From: Bacillota bacterium
GTDB taxonomy: Bacteria > Bacillota > Clostridia > Oscillospirales > Oscillospiraceae
Direction of reading: 5' to 3'
Assembly (NCBI GenBank): GCA_029224785.1
Contig: JAQXVF010000063.1
Coordinates: 1-43,711 of the forward strand
Length of the DNA stretch: 43,711 nt
A program made the translations under genes and the position numbers. Under the pieces are notes generated by a model, which was given only the letters and a program-made list of their open reading frames with translations, was not told where the DNA came from and ran no database searches. Below are positions 43,504-43,711 of the stretch, in pieces. Position 1 is the stretch's first letter; the number at the start of each line of letters is the position of its first letter.

Positions 43504-43711
43504 TTATCTGCCAATCTGAATACCGGTCAGATACTCGTAATACTGGGCAATGGCACTGTGATCCTTCTGACCGCCCTCGTGGTTATGCAGCCACTGCAGA
43601 ACTTCCTGAACCTGTGCAGTCATGGGCACGGGAGCACCGACAGAATGTGCGCAGTCCAGGGCATTGTTCAGATCCTTAATGTGCAGGTCGATCTTGAAAC
43701 CGGGCTTGTCG
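43504..43711 (-). CDS. GarR-like 3-hydroxyacid dehydrogenase, 3' part only
   Basis: The last 68 codons of a gene cut by the window edge. The peptide KPGFKIDLHIKDLNNAL, then DHSAIAQYYEYLTG near the end, is the C-terminal domain of the 3-hydroxyisobutyrate dehydrogenase/tartronate-semialdehyde reductase (GarR) family, including the lysine-containing helix that contributes the catalytic Lys (its own position is near the start of this fragment or outside). An NAD(P)-dependent reductase of 2-hydroxy-3-oxopropionate or a relative is expected. It is upstream of, and 32 bases from, the DapA-like gene in one operon. Confidence 0.85.
   Translation of the reverse strand, partial: DKPGFKIDLHIKDLNNALDCAHSVGAPVPMTAQVQEVLQWLHNHEGGQKDHSAIAQYYEYLTGIQIGR

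Overview
The window looks like chromosomal DNA of an anaerobic Firmicute of the class Clostridia, probably a gut Oscillospiraceae-type organism. This is inferred from GC-rich coding DNA with strong AGGAGG-type ribosome sites, lipoproteins with an L-x-A-C lipobox followed by Thr/Pro-rich linkers, LplABC-type sugar ABC importers, YesM/YesN two-component genes and DUF624, DUF975 and DUF3795 proteins. There are no rRNA, tRNA or CRISPR features.

Layout. 1-7.4 kb is an ordinary mixed region: an EAL-domain c-di-GMP phosphodiesterase flanked by two copies of a 47-48 bp hairpin repeat, a frameshifted alpha/beta-hydrolase pseudogene, a LiaF-like/DUF4097 gene pair, a small zinc-ribbon protein, a rhodanese lipoprotein, a NUDIX hydrolase and an unknown lipoprotein. 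7.5-28.7 kb is a large de-esterification locus with fourteen esterase or serine-hydrolase-fold genes: a type-B carboxylesterase, three PHB-depolymerase-like esterases carrying a C-terminal copper-amine-oxidase-like domain, four active-looking EstA/esterase-D-type enzymes, two paralogues that lost the catalytic serine, two class-C beta-lactamase-fold hydrolases, an Ig-like/COG4099 esterase and a CE2-like SGNH esterase. Around them lie an LplA/LplB/LplC-like carbohydrate importer and a DUF624 (YesL-like) protein. A MATE exporter with a YesM/YesN sensor-regulator pair follows at 28.9-33.6 kb. No enzyme in the locus appears secreted and no glycoside hydrolase is present, so the likely scheme is import of a small, multiply esterified compound and its deacylation in the cytoplasm, under control of YesMN.

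34-35.2 kb holds a DUF975/DUF3795 pair. 36-41.9 kb is a complete oligopeptide ABC importer operon (oppB-oppC-oppD-oppF-like plus a binding protein). The binding-protein gene is the most striking item in the window: after its lipoprotein signal it carries the canonical C-terminal half of OppA first and the canonical N-terminal half second, i.e. it is circularly permuted. The right edge carries a DapA-superfamily aldolase and the 3' end of a GarR-like 3-hydroxyacid dehydrogenase.

Well-formed promoters can be read in front of most operons. The divergent importer promoters and the type-B carboxylesterase promoter share a CAGAAAA-type motif, a candidate operator for the locus regulator. Three consecutive hairpins ending in an intrinsic terminator sit directly in front of the first esterase gene of the long minus-strand operon, suggesting attenuation between transporter and esterases.
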